Part shown: one piece after another, positions 12,805 to 21,594 of the stretch
How positions within the stretch are numbered: position 1 is the first letter of the stretch
Layout: every line of letters starts with the position of its first letter
Assembly (NCBI GenBank): GCA_964556165.1
Contig: CAZKVH010000022.1
Coordinates: 1-21,646, forward strand
Direction: 5' to 3'
Source: JAQVEM01 sp964556165
GTDB taxonomy: Bacteria > Actinomycetota > Humimicrobiia > Humimicrobiales > Humimicrobiaceae
Length of the DNA stretch: 21,646 bases
Program-made: the position numbers and the translations under genes
The notes under the pieces: model-generated
Seen by the model: the letters and a program-made list of their open reading frames with translations, nothing else
What the model was told of the DNA's origin: nothing
Databases searched by the model: none

Positions 12805-13704
12805 TTACCATTCCTTTACAAAATTCACAACTTCAGTAAGGCCGGCTTCTTCGATAAACTTCTTTATATTATTTCCTTTTATCACAAATTCAGGAGAAAT
12901 TTCACTTAGCGGAATTAAAACGAAGTTCCTCTCCTCTATTCCAGGATGAGGTATATTTAGAAAATCGGAGTTTATAAACATTTCTCCATAATACAACAAA
13001 TCTATATCTATGACTCTCGGACCATATCTTTTATCCTTCTTGCCTCCAAAACTATATTCGATTCCTTTAAGATATCCCAGCATCTCAAAAGGATTGGCAT
13101 TCCTGCCTGCTTCTGCTTTCAGGACAATATTATAAAAGTAATTTTGGTCGGTTTGATACATGGGTTCTGTCTCATATATGGATGATACTTTAAGCACATT
13201 TATGTATGGGCTCCTGTTTATTAAATCAACTGCTTTCCTTAAATTATTTTCCCTATCCCCGATATTTGAACCAAGAGACATGTAAACATAAACTTTTCTA
13301 TTTATATTACTTTCTGAAATACCTTTATCCTGACTTTTCAAATCATCTCTTCTTAAAGTATACTCTACACCCACAGATTCAATGTCTTCCTTTATGGGCG
13401 GGGATGTTTTCTCTATTTTTACTGACACCTTTTCAATTAAGTCCGACATTTCTAAGATTTTATTAGCCAGAACCTGTGACAAAGACTCAAGCAGATTAAA
13501 CCTCCGGTTATCATTTATATCCTTTAAAATTTTTATAACATTTGAATAGTTAACAGTGTCTTCAAGACTATCACTATTCAAAAAGTTACCTCTACCAAAA
13601 AAAATATCGACATTGAAAAGAAAATTTTGACCATTTCTCTTCTCGCTATCCCTTACCCCATGGTAACCGAACAAATTAAGATTTTTTATTACTATCTTAA
13701 ACAT
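12805..13704 (-). CDS. folBK: Bifunctional dihydroneopterin aldolase / HPPK (FolB-FolK fusion)
   Basis: This 299-aa fusion catalyses two consecutive folate steps: aldol cleavage of 7,8-dihydroneopterin (FolB, about 1-120) and pyrophosphorylation of 6-hydroxymethyl-dihydropterin (FolK, about 138-299). In FolB, GYHGVRDSE near 13-21 carries the conserved Glu and KIEKT near 96-100 the catalytic Lys. In FolK, SLGSNIGDRENNL lies at 143-155, YETEPM at 177-182 and GPRVIDIDLL at 228-237. A short linker with lysines and serines joins them. Both domains appear complete. It is the third gene of the folE-folP-folBK unit, 50 bases after folP, and no obvious Shine-Dalgarno precedes its ATG. It ends just before a strong terminator. 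Confidence 0.95.
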   Translation of the reverse strand: MFKIVIKNLNLFGYHGVRDSEKRNGQNFLFNVDIFFGRGNFLNSDSLEDTVNYSNVIKILKDINDNRRFNLLESLSQVLANKILEMSDLIEKVSVKIEKTSPPIKEDIESVGVEYTLRRDDLKSQDKGISESNINRKVYVYMSLGSNIGDRENNLRKAVDLINRSPYINVLKVSSIYETEPMYQTDQNYFYNIVLKAEAGRNANPFEMLGYLKGIEYSFGGKKDKRYGPRVIDIDLLYYGEMFINSDFLNIPHPGIEERNFVLIPLSEISPEFVIKGNNIKKFIEEAGLTEVVNFVKEW

Positions 13705-13754
13705 TTTAAAAATAAAGATGATAAAAAATTAAGCAGAAACCATTTTATTTAATT

Positions 13755-14966
13755 TTAGAATCCATTGACTACTTCTCTTGCAACTTTTACTGCTCTAACA
13801 GTTTCTTTAACATCATGCACTCTTAAAATATCCACCCCATTTATAGCTGCGTAAACTGCCAGCGCAAGGCTGCCTTCCAGCCTCTCCTCAACCGGTAAAT
13901 CAAGTATACTTCCTATCAGAGATTTCCTTGATGCTCCCATCAATACAGGATATCCCAGCATTCTGAATTCTTTAATTTTATTTATTATTTCCAGGTTATG
14001 TTTTAGTGTCTTACCAAAACCTATACCCGGGTCCACTATTATTTTATCCTTTTTTATCCCTGAATTAACAGCAATTGCAGCTTTCCCCTCCAGATAATAA
14101 TAGATTTCACCTACTACATCTTCATAAACTGGATTATTCTGCATATTTTCAGGGGTCCCCTTAATATGCATTATAACCAGAGAAACATTTCTTTCTGAAA
14201 CTATTTTTGCCATTTCCTCATCTGCAGAAAGACCGCTTATATCATTTATAATATGCGCTCCTGCATCTATTGCTCTCCCGGCAACTCTTGAGTGGCAGGT
14301 GTCTGCAGATATTAAAATCTCATAATTGCTTTTTATATACTCTATCACTGGTATTATTCTTTCTATCTCTTCTTCAGGACTTACCGGAAGGGAACCCGGC
14401 CTTGTCGACATACCTCCAACATCAATTATGTCAGCTCCTTCACTTACTATAGCATCAGCCCTCATGTATGCCTTATCTTTCTCAAAATAATATCCCCCGT
14501 CATAAAAAGAATCGGGTGTGACATTCAGCACACCCATTATTAATGTATGCTTATCCAGGTCAAACCTTTTCTTATCAATTATTAATTGTCTCCCTTTTTC
14601 CAAACTGCATAGCCTGTCCATATAATTTTTTAAATCAACTGACAGCTCCTTAAGCCCAAAAGGTTGCCCGTCAATCTTATCAATAAGGCTTTTAATGCTT
14701 TCTGCATTGCCCTGGATAATAACATCTGTTTTCCCTTTCCCACCTAGAAGAGTATCTGCGGAAGTGATAACGTCCCCGCCTCTGGCGAGCATCTCCTGTT
14801 TTAATATATTTGCAGCAGGATGACTTAAATCACTGATTTTTATAGAAAGCGGGAATATTTTTCTTACCATTATGCCACAGCCTGGAGACGTTGAACCAAT
14901 CTTTTCGCATTCCTTCATGCCTTCACGCTGGTTTTTTATACTTAGTGACCTTATTTTAAAATTCAT
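13755..14966 (-). CDS. folP: Dihydropteroate synthase, long form
   Basis: FolP joins 6-hydroxymethyl-dihydropterin pyrophosphate and p-aminobenzoate to make dihydropteroate. At 403 aa it is the long form: about 135 N-terminal residues of unknown role precede the TIM-barrel core (about 140-400). Motifs are MGVLNVTPDSF at 144-154, DVGGMSTRPG at 182-191 (most enzymes have GGESTRPG), DPGIGFGKT in the pABA/pterin loop region and GASRKSLIG near the C-terminus. The ATG lies 3 bases after the folE stop, so the two are tightly coupled. In the N-terminal extension, ATGs at residues 17 and 33 are alternative starts; the first is kept because of the coupling. Confidence 0.95.
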   Translation of the reverse strand: MNFKIRSLSIKNQREGMKECEKIGSTSPGCGIMVRKIFPLSIKISDLSHPAANILKQEMLARGGDVITSADTLLGGKGKTDVIIQGNAESIKSLIDKIDGQPFGLKELSVDLKNYMDRLCSLEKGRQLIIDKKRFDLDKHTLIMGVLNVTPDSFYDGGYYFEKDKAYMRADAIVSEGADIIDVGGMSTRPGSLPVSPEEEIERIIPVIEYIKSNYEILISADTCHSRVAGRAIDAGAHIINDISGLSADEEMAKIVSERNVSLVIMHIKGTPENMQNNPVYEDVVGEIYYYLEGKAAIAVNSGIKKDKIIVDPGIGFGKTLKHNLEIINKIKEFRMLGYPVLMGASRKSLIGSILDLPVEERLEGSLALAVYAAINGVDILRVHDVKETVRAVKVAREVVNGF

Positions 14967-14969
14967 ATA

Positions 14970-15536
14970 TTATTTCTTCTGGCTTATAAGTGACATTGCT
15001 TCTGCTCTTGAAGCCGGGTTATTCCTGAATATACCTCTTACCGCAGAAGTTATGGTCAAAGCACCGGGTTTCTTCACCCCTCTCATGCTCATACATAAAT
15101 GTTCGGCTTCCACTATAACCAGAACTCCCCTCGGCTTAATCTTTTTTACTATTGTATCAGCTAATATTGTCGTCAGCCTTTCCTGGATTTGAAGCCTTTT
15201 AGCCACTACATCCAGTGCGCGAACAAGTTTGCTCAGACCGATAATCTTTCCACTTTCATTTGGAATATAAGCTATATGCGCTCTACCCACAAAAGGAACC
15301 ATGTGATGTTCGCAAACTGAATAGAAAGGAATATCTTTAACCAGGATTATTTCATCATGATTTTCATCAAACTCGGGGCCAAGTTCATCGCCGGGTTCTT
15401 TCCCGATGCCGCTGAATATTTCCTCATACATATCTGCGACTCTTTCCGGCGTTCTTTTTAACCCTCCTCTATTTAGATCTTCCCCGATACCCTTAAGTAT
15501 TAGTTTTACTCCCTCTTCTATCATTTTTTTGTCCAA
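14970..15536 (-). CDS. folE: GTP cyclohydrolase I
   Basis: FolE converts GTP to 7,8-dihydroneopterin triphosphate, the first folate step, as a cytosolic decamer. The 188-aa length is normal. Zinc ligands lie in SVCEHHMVPF (Cys75, His78) and EAEHLCMSMRGV (Cys148). GLKRTPERVADMY at 25-37 is the typical N-terminal motif and QERLT at 118-122 is also typical. The start is a TTG at 15536, because TAGGAG lies 7 bases upstream; an ATG four codons later would be too far from it. It is the first gene of the folate operon. A possible -10 (TATAAT, 15591-15586) and a nested inverted repeat sit just upstream. Confidence 0.96.
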   Translation of the reverse strand: MDKKMIEEGVKLILKGIGEDLNRGGLKRTPERVADMYEEIFSGIGKEPGDELGPEFDENHDEIILVKDIPFYSVCEHHMVPFVGRAHIAYIPNESGKIIGLSKLVRALDVVAKRLQIQERLTTILADTIVKKIKPRGVLVIVEAEHLCMSMRGVKKPGALTITSAVRGIFRNNPASRAEAMSLISQKK

Positions 15537-15585
15537 AATAAAACTCCTATCTTAAAATAAATCGACTCTTAAATATCTCAAATAA

Positions 15586-15666
15586 ATTATACCGTAAATA
15601 AAAAGTGATTAAATTATTATTCAAAAAAAATTTTTATAAACCATAATAATTCCGCAGTCACTTTTT
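15586..15666 (-). promoter_or_regulatory. Possible folE promoter overlapped by a nested inverted repeat
   Basis: A perfect TATAAT (15591-15586, minus strand) lies about 50 bases before folE, but its -35 is poor (TTTAAT at 16 nt). Two nested perfect 9-bp inverted repeats span the region just upstream: AAAAAGTGA/TCACTTTTT (15600-15608 and 15658-15666) and AATTATTAT/ATAATAATT (15612-15620 and 15643-15651). One arm covers the spacer, so the structure could be an operator, or a second weak terminator for ftsH read-through. Confidence 0.33.
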
Positions 15667-15684
15667 TTATGAATTCATTAATTT

Positions 15685-15711
15685 AAAAAAGGAATTATAT
15701 CCAGATTCCCT
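15685..15711 (-). terminator. Probable Rho-independent terminator after ftsH
   Basis: On the minus strand GGAAT and ATTCC (15709-15691) close a 9-nt loop and run directly into six T residues (15690-15685). The stem extends by a G-U and two A-U pairs into the flanks. It lies about 80 bases after the ftsH stop. The 253-base gap 15537-15789 holds this, the inverted repeat and the folE promoter, but no gene. Confidence 0.55.
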
Positions 15712-15789
15712 TAAATAATAGTAGAAACTTTTTTAGAAAAGCACCATCTCTGAATTATTCAAATAGATTTCAGATAAAAGTCTTTCCGG

Positions 15790-17730
15790 CTACTTTTTTC
15801 CGGCTGTCTTAACAGGTTTCTTATTTGTATTTCTTACTGCTTTCCCTTTTATATCCGAAACCACGCTATCATAATCTTTTATTTGCTCTAACCTCTTTGC
15901 CTTTTTGCTTTCTACCTTCGATAATATCTTAAATATTTCTTCCCTTGTCAGAGTCTCCCTTTTTATCAACTCGTCAGCAAGAATACCAAGTATGATTTTA
16001 TTTTCCGTAAGAATTTTCTTTGCCCTCTCATAGCAGTCCATAATTATTCTACGCACCTCTTCATCTATCTCTGAAGCTATCTCATTGCTATAATGCGGTC
16101 TTGAAGCAATCTCTTTTCCAAGGAATACTTCATCTTCCTCTCCTTTAAAAGTAACGGGGCCAAGCTTTTCACTCATACCATATTCGGTGATCATCTTACG
16201 CGTAATTTTCGTAGCTCTTTCCAGGTCATCCTGAGCACCGGATGTTATATCATTAAAATTCATTTCCTCGCTTACCCTGCCTCCGAGAAGTTGTGTGATA
16301 TTATCTATAAGTTCTTTCTTTGATTTTAAAAATCTATCTTCTTCCGGCAGGGTAATAACATAGCCAAGTGCCCTGCCTCTGGATATAATAGATATTTTAT
16401 GTATCGGGTCAGTATGGGGTAGAACATACGAAAGTATCGCATGGCCACCCTCATGGTATGCTATTATTCTCTTTTCTTCCTCTGATATAATTCTTGTTTT
16501 TTTCTCAGGACCGGCTATTACTCTTTCTACTGCTTCTTCTATTTCGAACATGGATATCTTTTTCTTACCATGCCTTGCTGCCAGCAATGAAGCTTCATTA
16601 AAAAGATTGGCAAGGTCGGCACCTGTAAATCCAGGTGTTTCTTTAGCTATAGTTTTTATGTTAACCCCTTTATCAAGCGGCTTTCCTCTCGCATGTATTT
16701 TAAGTATCCCCTCCCTGCCTATTAAGTCAGGCCTATCCACAACAATCTGCCTGTCAAACCTTCCGGGTCTGAGCAGAGCAGGGTCAAGTATGTCAGGCCT
16801 ATTGGTGGCAGCAATCAATATAACGGTACTATCTATGTCAAACCCATCCATTTCGACAAGCAGCTGATTCAAAGTCTGCTCTCTCTCATCATGTCCTCCA
16901 CCCAGTCCTGCTCCTCTGTGTCTTCCTACAGCATCGATTTCATCCATAAAGACTATAGATGGCTGATTTGCCTTCGCCTGATTAAAGAGGTCTCTCACCC
17001 TTGATGCGCCAACACCGACAAACATCTCGACAAATTCAGAACCGCTTATACTGTAAAAAGGCACACCGGCTTCTCCGGCAACTGCTCTCGCAAGAAGTGT
17101 TTTTCCTGTTCCAGGCGGTCCGTATAACAGAACGCCCTTCGGGATTTTTGCACCCATAGCCTTGAATTTATTTGGATTCTCCAGGAATTCCTCGATCTCT
17201 CTTAACTCTTCCACAGCCTCGTCTACTCCTGCGACATCTTTAAAAGTTACTCTTTTCTTACCCTTACCCACAAGCCTTGCCTTACTTTTGCCAAACTGCA
17301 GTACCTTGGAACCACCGCCCTGAAGCTGGTTCATCATAAAGAAAATCAAACCAAACATTATTATAAATGGTATCGCGCTTACAAGAATCTGAATCCAGAT
17401 TGACTGGTTCTGATTATCCACCTTAAAAGGTAAATCGTTATCCAGAAGCAACTGGGTAACATCGTAATCTCCTAAAAATGAGACCGTAAACCTCGTGCCG
17501 TCCTTTAGCTCACCCTCTATTTCCTTATCTTCTCCTTTTATTACCATTGGCGTTGATGTACTTATCTCGTCAGACTCTATTGCTTCAACAAATTCATCCA
17601 GATTGAATTCCTTAACAGGTGCTGAAAGGAAGAGGGGGTTTCTTAGAATCAAAAAAACCACCACTACAAGCAGCACCAGTAAAGCTATATTCTTTAATGT
17701 TCTTTTATTAAATCCTTCATTTTTCTTCAA
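15790..17730 (-). CDS. ftsH: ATP-dependent zinc metalloprotease FtsH
   Basis: FtsH is the membrane-anchored AAA+ protease that degrades misfolded membrane proteins and selected regulators. At 646 aa it is full length. Membrane helices lie at about 14-30 and 111-134 with a roughly 80-residue external domain between. Walker A is GPPGTGKT at 204-211, the pore loop FVGVGAS lies at 237-243, and Walker B contains DEID at 263-266. The second region of homology, TNRPDILDPALLRPGRFD, lies at 309-326. The zinc site HEGGH is at 426-430 (usually HEAGH) with an acidic ligand at 501-502 in SGAQDDLERAT. The C-terminal tail is lysine-rich. The start is TTG at 17730 because an in-frame stop lies just upstream; AGGAG is 12 bases away, somewhat long. 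It lies 52 bases after hpt. Confidence 0.97.
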   Translation of the reverse strand: MKKNEGFNKRTLKNIALLVLLVVVVFLILRNPLFLSAPVKEFNLDEFVEAIESDEISTSTPMVIKGEDKEIEGELKDGTRFTVSFLGDYDVTQLLLDNDLPFKVDNQNQSIWIQILVSAIPFIIMFGLIFFMMNQLQGGGSKVLQFGKSKARLVGKGKKRVTFKDVAGVDEAVEELREIEEFLENPNKFKAMGAKIPKGVLLYGPPGTGKTLLARAVAGEAGVPFYSISGSEFVEMFVGVGASRVRDLFNQAKANQPSIVFMDEIDAVGRHRGAGLGGGHDEREQTLNQLLVEMDGFDIDSTVILIAATNRPDILDPALLRPGRFDRQIVVDRPDLIGREGILKIHARGKPLDKGVNIKTIAKETPGFTGADLANLFNEASLLAARHGKKKISMFEIEEAVERVIAGPEKKTRIISEEEKRIIAYHEGGHAILSYVLPHTDPIHKISIISRGRALGYVITLPEEDRFLKSKKELIDNITQLLGGRVSEEMNFNDITSGAQDDLERATKITRKMITEYGMSEKLGPVTFKGEEDEVFLGKEIASRPHYSNEIASEIDEEVRRIIMDCYERAKKILTENKIILGILADELIKRETLTREEIFKILSKVESKKAKRLEQIKDYDSVVSDIKGKAVRNTNKKPVKTAGKK

Positions 17731-17782
17731 ATTTTATAACAACTCCTTTTTTTCTTATGTCTTTTAGATAATAGTATAATTA

Positions 17783-18352
17783 CTATTCATTTTCAATATA
17801 CCCAATAAAAGGTAAATTTCTATATTTCTCTGCAAAATCGAGACCATATCCTACCACAAACTTATTAGGGATATCAAATCCTTTATACTTTATTTTATTT
17901 ACTGTCTTTCTCGGAACATCTTTATCCAGAAGTGCACATACTTCCATATTTTTCGGGTTCCTTGCCTTTAAATTCTTTACCAGATAATTTAACGTTCTTC
18001 CTGAATCTACTATATCTTCCATGATAATTACATCTCTATTTTCAATACTACATTCAAGATCTTTAGTTATCCTCACAATTCCAGAGCTAACTTTCGAATT
18101 TCCATAACTCGATACAGCCATGAAATCAAAAGTAACCGGAACCTTTATCTCCCTGCAAATATCAGCAACAAATATAAAAGAGCCTCTCAGGACAGATATC
18201 AAAACAGGATTCTTATCCTTATAATCTCTTGTAATTTCCCGCCCCAATTCCTTAACTCTACTGGCAAGCTTTTTTTTATCAATAAGAACTCTTATCTTGC
18301 TATCGCCACATTCATACACCTTCTCGCCATTTATTTTTTTTAGTTTATACAC
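17783..18352 (-). CDS. hpt: Hypoxanthine(-guanine) phosphoribosyltransferase
   Basis: This enzyme salvages hypoxanthine and guanine with PRPP to give IMP and GMP. Its 189 aa are normal for the family. The PRPP-binding motif VIIMEDIVDSGRT lies at 108-120, the SVLRGS loop at 53-58 and the flexible-loop SSYGNS at 81-86. The C-terminal GYGLDFAEKYRNLPFIG is typical of bacterial Hpt. The GTG start at 18352 is supported by AGAGGT 8 bases upstream. The position between tilS and ftsH is conserved across Gram-positive-type bacteria, where the proteins are co-expressed although their chemistry is unrelated. Confidence 0.96.
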   Translation of the reverse strand: MYKLKKINGEKVYECGDSKIRVLIDKKKLASRVKELGREITRDYKDKNPVLISVLRGSFIFVADICREIKVPVTFDFMAVSSYGNSKVSSGIVRITKDLECSIENRDVIIMEDIVDSGRTLNYLVKNLKARNPKNMEVCALLDKDVPRKTVNKIKYKGFDIPNKFVVGYGLDFAEKYRNLPFIGYIENE

Positions 18353-18412
18353 TTTTATTTACCTCTATTAATATAGAATATATTTTTTTATTAAATCATA
18401 TTAAAATTAATT

Positions 18413-19921
18413 TTAAAATAATTTTAGGTGTAAAACCTCAACAGTACTGGCGGTCACCTTTACTCTGTCGTCAATCCTGCAGCCTCCCACCCAGATTATT
18501 TTTTCCCTGTCTATAAATACCGGGATTGAGCCCCTTAAATGAACTGGAATTTTATTATCGACAAAAAAATCCTGTAACTTCTTTTCCCTATTCATGCCGA
18601 GAGGATAGAACTTATCTCCATCTTCACGGCTCTTTATAATAATGGGGGGTTTTATTTTACTGTAATCCATAAAAGCTTCATTATCCCTGATATTATTTAA
18701 TTTCATCTTATCGGCATCATATTTTAAAAGACCTGCGGACAACGTAAGATTATATTCCTCCAGCTTTATGCTAGCGCCGATTTTTACTGTTATTCTTTTA
18801 TTCTCACTTTTTTCTTCTATGCTGTCTTTACTAAAAAATTTTTTAAACTCATCAGGCAGCAATTTTAGATAGCCGGTATTAAAAAAATATAAACAGCTCC
18901 CTATCTTCAAAACCCTTAGATTTCCTGAAGGTTGAACAGACTTGCTTTCTCCCCCTGATACACAAATTTTTAGAATATCCTCTATATTCTTAAAACTTAT
19001 ATCTTCAAGGTCTCCATTTACCATTTCTATAATAGACATTACAACTCTTCTCTGGATTGCCAGGCTCTCTTTATTCAATTCTGGAACAGGTATTTTCACA
19101 AGTACGGTATTTTTGTTATCGCTATCTTTTTTTATGGAAGCAATTTCTTTAATCCTGCGGGAAGAATATTCATTCAGGAAGTCGTCTTCACCTTTTAAAA
19201 TAAATAATGACCTTAATAAACTCTTCTTAAAAGAACCGCCAAAATACTTTTCTATAAAAGGAATCAAAATATTTCTTATCCTGTTCCTGAAATATATATT
19301 CTCAACATTTGTACTATCCACGCAATAAGATATCTTTCTTTTAGCGAGATACGAAACGATATCTTCCCTCGATATGTCAATAAGTGGTCTAATAAATTTA
19401 GAGGCTACCGGTTTAATACCCGAAAGACCTCTGGTGCCTGCTCCTCTTAAAAGATGCATGAGGAAAGTTTCTATATTGTCATCAGCATTATGGCCTGTGG
19501 CGATTTTATCAATATTATTTTCCCCTGAAATTTCCATTAGCTTCTCTATCCTTAACTCTCTTGCGCCTTTTTCAAAAGAAATCCTGTTTAATTTGCACCA
19601 TTTTTCAACATCTATTTTTTGTTTGAACAACTTAATGCCCAATTTTTTATACATTTTTTCCACAAACAGCGCATCTTTAGTTGATTCGCCACCCCTGGTC
19701 ATATGGTCAAGGCAGAAACCAAAAAGAGTCAAATCCAAAACTGGCCTTAAAAGGTAAAAAAAGTAAGTTAAAAATGTAGAATCCGGGCCCCCTGAAACGG
19801 AGATCAATATTCTCTCACCCCTGCTAAACATATTATTGGATTCTACCGTTTTTAGAACTCTCAGAATAACCTCATCTTCTAAAAAATCCCGGTCTTTGAA
19901 ATCTTTAATTTTAAAGTTCAT
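18413..19921 (-). CDS. tilS: tRNA(Ile)-lysidine synthetase
   Basis: TilS attaches lysine to cytidine 34 of the CAU-anticodon isoleucine tRNA, switching its identity from Met to Ile; it is essential in most bacteria. The PP-loop SVSGGPDST lies at 41-49, and the N-terminal ATPase domain extends to about 215, including ATGHNADDNIETFLMHLLRG. A middle helical domain follows. The C-terminal domain shows the typical KSREDGDKFYPLGMNREKKL, in about 425-444, and IIWVGGCRIDDRVKV near the end. At 502 aa it is somewhat longer than the B. subtilis enzyme. The ATG is preceded by AGGA at close spacing. It is followed by hpt after 60 bases. Confidence 0.96.
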   Translation of the reverse strand: MNFKIKDFKDRDFLEDEVILRVLKTVESNNMFSRGERILISVSGGPDSTFLTYFFYLLRPVLDLTLFGFCLDHMTRGGESTKDALFVEKMYKKLGIKLFKQKIDVEKWCKLNRISFEKGARELRIEKLMEISGENNIDKIATGHNADDNIETFLMHLLRGAGTRGLSGIKPVASKFIRPLIDISREDIVSYLAKRKISYCVDSTNVENIYFRNRIRNILIPFIEKYFGGSFKKSLLRSLFILKGEDDFLNEYSSRRIKEIASIKKDSDNKNTVLVKIPVPELNKESLAIQRRVVMSIIEMVNGDLEDISFKNIEDILKICVSGGESKSVQPSGNLRVLKIGSCLYFFNTGYLKLLPDEFKKFFSKDSIEEKSENKRITVKIGASIKLEEYNLTLSAGLLKYDADKMKLNNIRDNEAFMDYSKIKPPIIIKSREDGDKFYPLGMNREKKLQDFFVDNKIPVHLRGSIPVFIDREKIIWVGGCRIDDRVKVTASTVEVLHLKLF

Positions 19922-19959
19922 TTTATCCTGTCCATGAACTTAATATTACCAGTTATCTG

Positions 19960-20748
19960 TCAGATACTATCATAGGTTAAATTTAATCTTTCTATACTGT
20001 TTGCCATACCACTCTTGCTATCAACATCCATTATAACCGCATTGATAATATATCCTTCATCAGAAACAGTAAATTTCTGGGGCATCATGGTCGTAAATCT
20101 CTTTATGATGTTTTCTTTTTTTACACCAATAACTGAATTACGCGGGCCAACCATACCAACATCAGTAATATATGCAGTTCCGCCCGGAAGTATCCTTTCA
20201 TCAGCAGTCTGAACGTGTGTATGGGTACCCAGAACCGCGCTTACTCTTCCATCAAGATACCAACCCATGGCGATTTTTTCAGAAGTTACCTCTGCATGAA
20301 AATCCACTATTATCACAGGAGTCTCTTCCCTAATATGACTTAATATTTTATCGGCACACCTGAAAGGGCAATCAAAATAATCCAGGAACACTCTACCGCA
20401 CATATTTAAGACACCAATTTTATTGTTATTCTTATCAGACGCAATATAGTAACCTTTACCTGGAGTTGATGGTGGATAATTTGCAGGCTTTAAAAGACGT
20501 GGCTCCTGCTGTATATATTCATATATTTCGCTTTTCTTATAAATATGATTGCCTGAAGTAATTACATCTATGCCCATATCAAGTAGTGTTTTGCTGATTG
20601 CCGGTGTAATTCCTATCCCTCCTGCTGAATTTTCCCCATTGGCTATAACAAAACTTATATTATTCCCATCCACAATTGACTGCAGTTTGCTCTTTAAAAT
20701 TTCCCTTCCCGGTTTTCCAAAAATATCTCCTAAAAATAATACTCTCAA
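19960..20748 (-). CDS. ymdB: YmdB-family metallophosphoesterase (TIGR00282)
   Basis: This 262-aa calcineurin-like phosphoesterase matches the YmdB/TIGR00282 family. In Bacillus, YmdB is a dinuclear-metal phosphodiesterase acting on cyclic nucleotides and needed for developmental switches such as biofilm formation. Metal-ligand motifs are FLGDIFGKPG at 5-14 (Asp8), ANGENSAGG at 36-44, SGNHIY at 65-70, DFHAE at 149-153 and GTHTHVQT at 174-181, and the length is that of the family. The TTG start at 20748 follows AAAGG by about 6 bases. It lies 38 bases before tilS and 109 after the lipoprotein gene. The family is certain; the physiological substrate in this organism is not. Confidence 0.94.
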   Translation of the reverse strand: MRVLFLGDIFGKPGREILKSKLQSIVDGNNISFVIANGENSAGGIGITPAISKTLLDMGIDVITSGNHIYKKSEIYEYIQQEPRLLKPANYPPSTPGKGYYIASDKNNNKIGVLNMCGRVFLDYFDCPFRCADKILSHIREETPVIIVDFHAEVTSEKIAMGWYLDGRVSAVLGTHTHVQTADERILPGGTAYITDVGMVGPRNSVIGVKKENIIKRFTTMMPQKFTVSDEGYIINAVIMDVDSKSGMANSIERLNLTYDSI

Positions 20749-20857
20749 TTTATGCCTTTCTAACTCTAATTTTGTAAAATCTTTTTTTATTTTTTTTAAA
20801 CTTATCTTTATGTGTGCAGGTTTGCTTCTTTAAAAAAGCCCTCATCTTCAACAGTGT

Positions 20858-21334
20858 CTAATCCCAGAAAACTATCTTCCAGTCCCCGTCTTCCTTTCTG
20901 ATAAGCGAGACGTCAATGTTATCAAAAACCTTTTCCTCTCCATCATAAGAATCAGTGATGTCTATATTAACTATTGCTATATTATTATTAACCTCCACGC
21001 GATTAATATCTATTGAAACTATATCAGTAACATCTTTGAACTCATCGGTAAAATCCTCAGCGTTGCCCCTGTCTTTATCTTCATCGCTTAAATACTCGTA
21101 TGCCTGTTCATAATTCTTAGCTATAAGTAAATTAAAAAATTCATCCACTGTCTCTATAGCCCTATCCATGTCATCGTCTACAAAAATTTTATCTCTGAAG
21201 TAATCTTTTATTTCAGGAATGACACTACATGAACAAATATTCAGGCACAAAAAAAGAGACACTGCCACCAGAATAATATTTCTTATGATAAATTTATATT
21301 TTTTAAATTTTTCTATACAAAAAAAATACGTCAT
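20858..21334 (-). CDS. Putative lipoprotein with NTF2/DUF4878-like domain
   Basis: This 158-aa protein has a basic N-terminus, a hydrophobic core at about 16-33 and a lipobox-like ICSC at 33-36, with Cys36 (or Cys34) as the likely lipidated residue. It is therefore probably anchored outside the cytoplasmic membrane. The mature part is acidic. Residues about 57-158 (a helix with FFNLLIAKNYEQAYEYLSDEDK, then strands ending DGDWKIVFWD) resemble the NTF2-like/DUF4878 fold common in Gram-positive lipoproteins. Ligand and function are unknown. The ATG has AGGAAG 9 bases upstream. It is the first gene of the leftward block leading to tilS; linkage to ymdB is by position only. Confidence 0.75.
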   Translation of the reverse strand: MTYFFCIEKFKKYKFIIRNIILVAVSLFLCLNICSCSVIPEIKDYFRDKIFVDDDMDRAIETVDEFFNLLIAKNYEQAYEYLSDEDKDRGNAEDFTDEFKDVTDIVSIDINRVEVNNNIAIVNIDITDSYDGEEKVFDNIDVSLIRKEDGDWKIVFWD

Positions 21335-21412
21335 TTAAATTAACTTCCTGAAATCTTATCTTTATAGCTCAATCAAATAAAATTCATAGATATATCTAAA
21401 AAACATAGTTAA

Positions 21413-21418
21413 ATTATA
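21413..21418 (-). promoter_or_regulatory. Possible -10 element upstream of the lipoprotein gene
   Basis: A perfect TATAAT on the minus strand lies about 80 bases before the lipoprotein start. The matching -35 at 17 nt (TTTTAT) is poor. The rest of the 21335-21594 gap is AT-rich and holds no gene. Confidence 0.25.
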
Positions 21419-21473
21419 GTTTAAAATTAAATTTAATAAAAATATTAAGGTATAAGAAAATCTTCTATGACTT

Positions 21474-21508
21474 AAATAAAAATTGAAGATATCCAGATAC
21501 CTGGATAT
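21474..21508 (-). terminator. Terminator-like hairpin downstream of the tRNA
   Basis: A perfect 8-bp stem (ATATCCAG/CTGGATAT, 21489-21496 and 21501-21508) closes a 4-nt loop. On the minus strand it is followed by CTTCAATTTTTATTT. It lies about 87 bases beyond the tRNA 3' end and could end the tRNA transcript. The T tract is interrupted and starts a few bases late, so efficiency is uncertain. Confidence 0.42.
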
Positions 21509-21594
21509 ATGATATTAAATATAATGCAGCTGTGTAATATTTTTAGGAGCCGTTTTAACCGTTTATTGTTGAAGATACTGAAGAGCCCGATATT

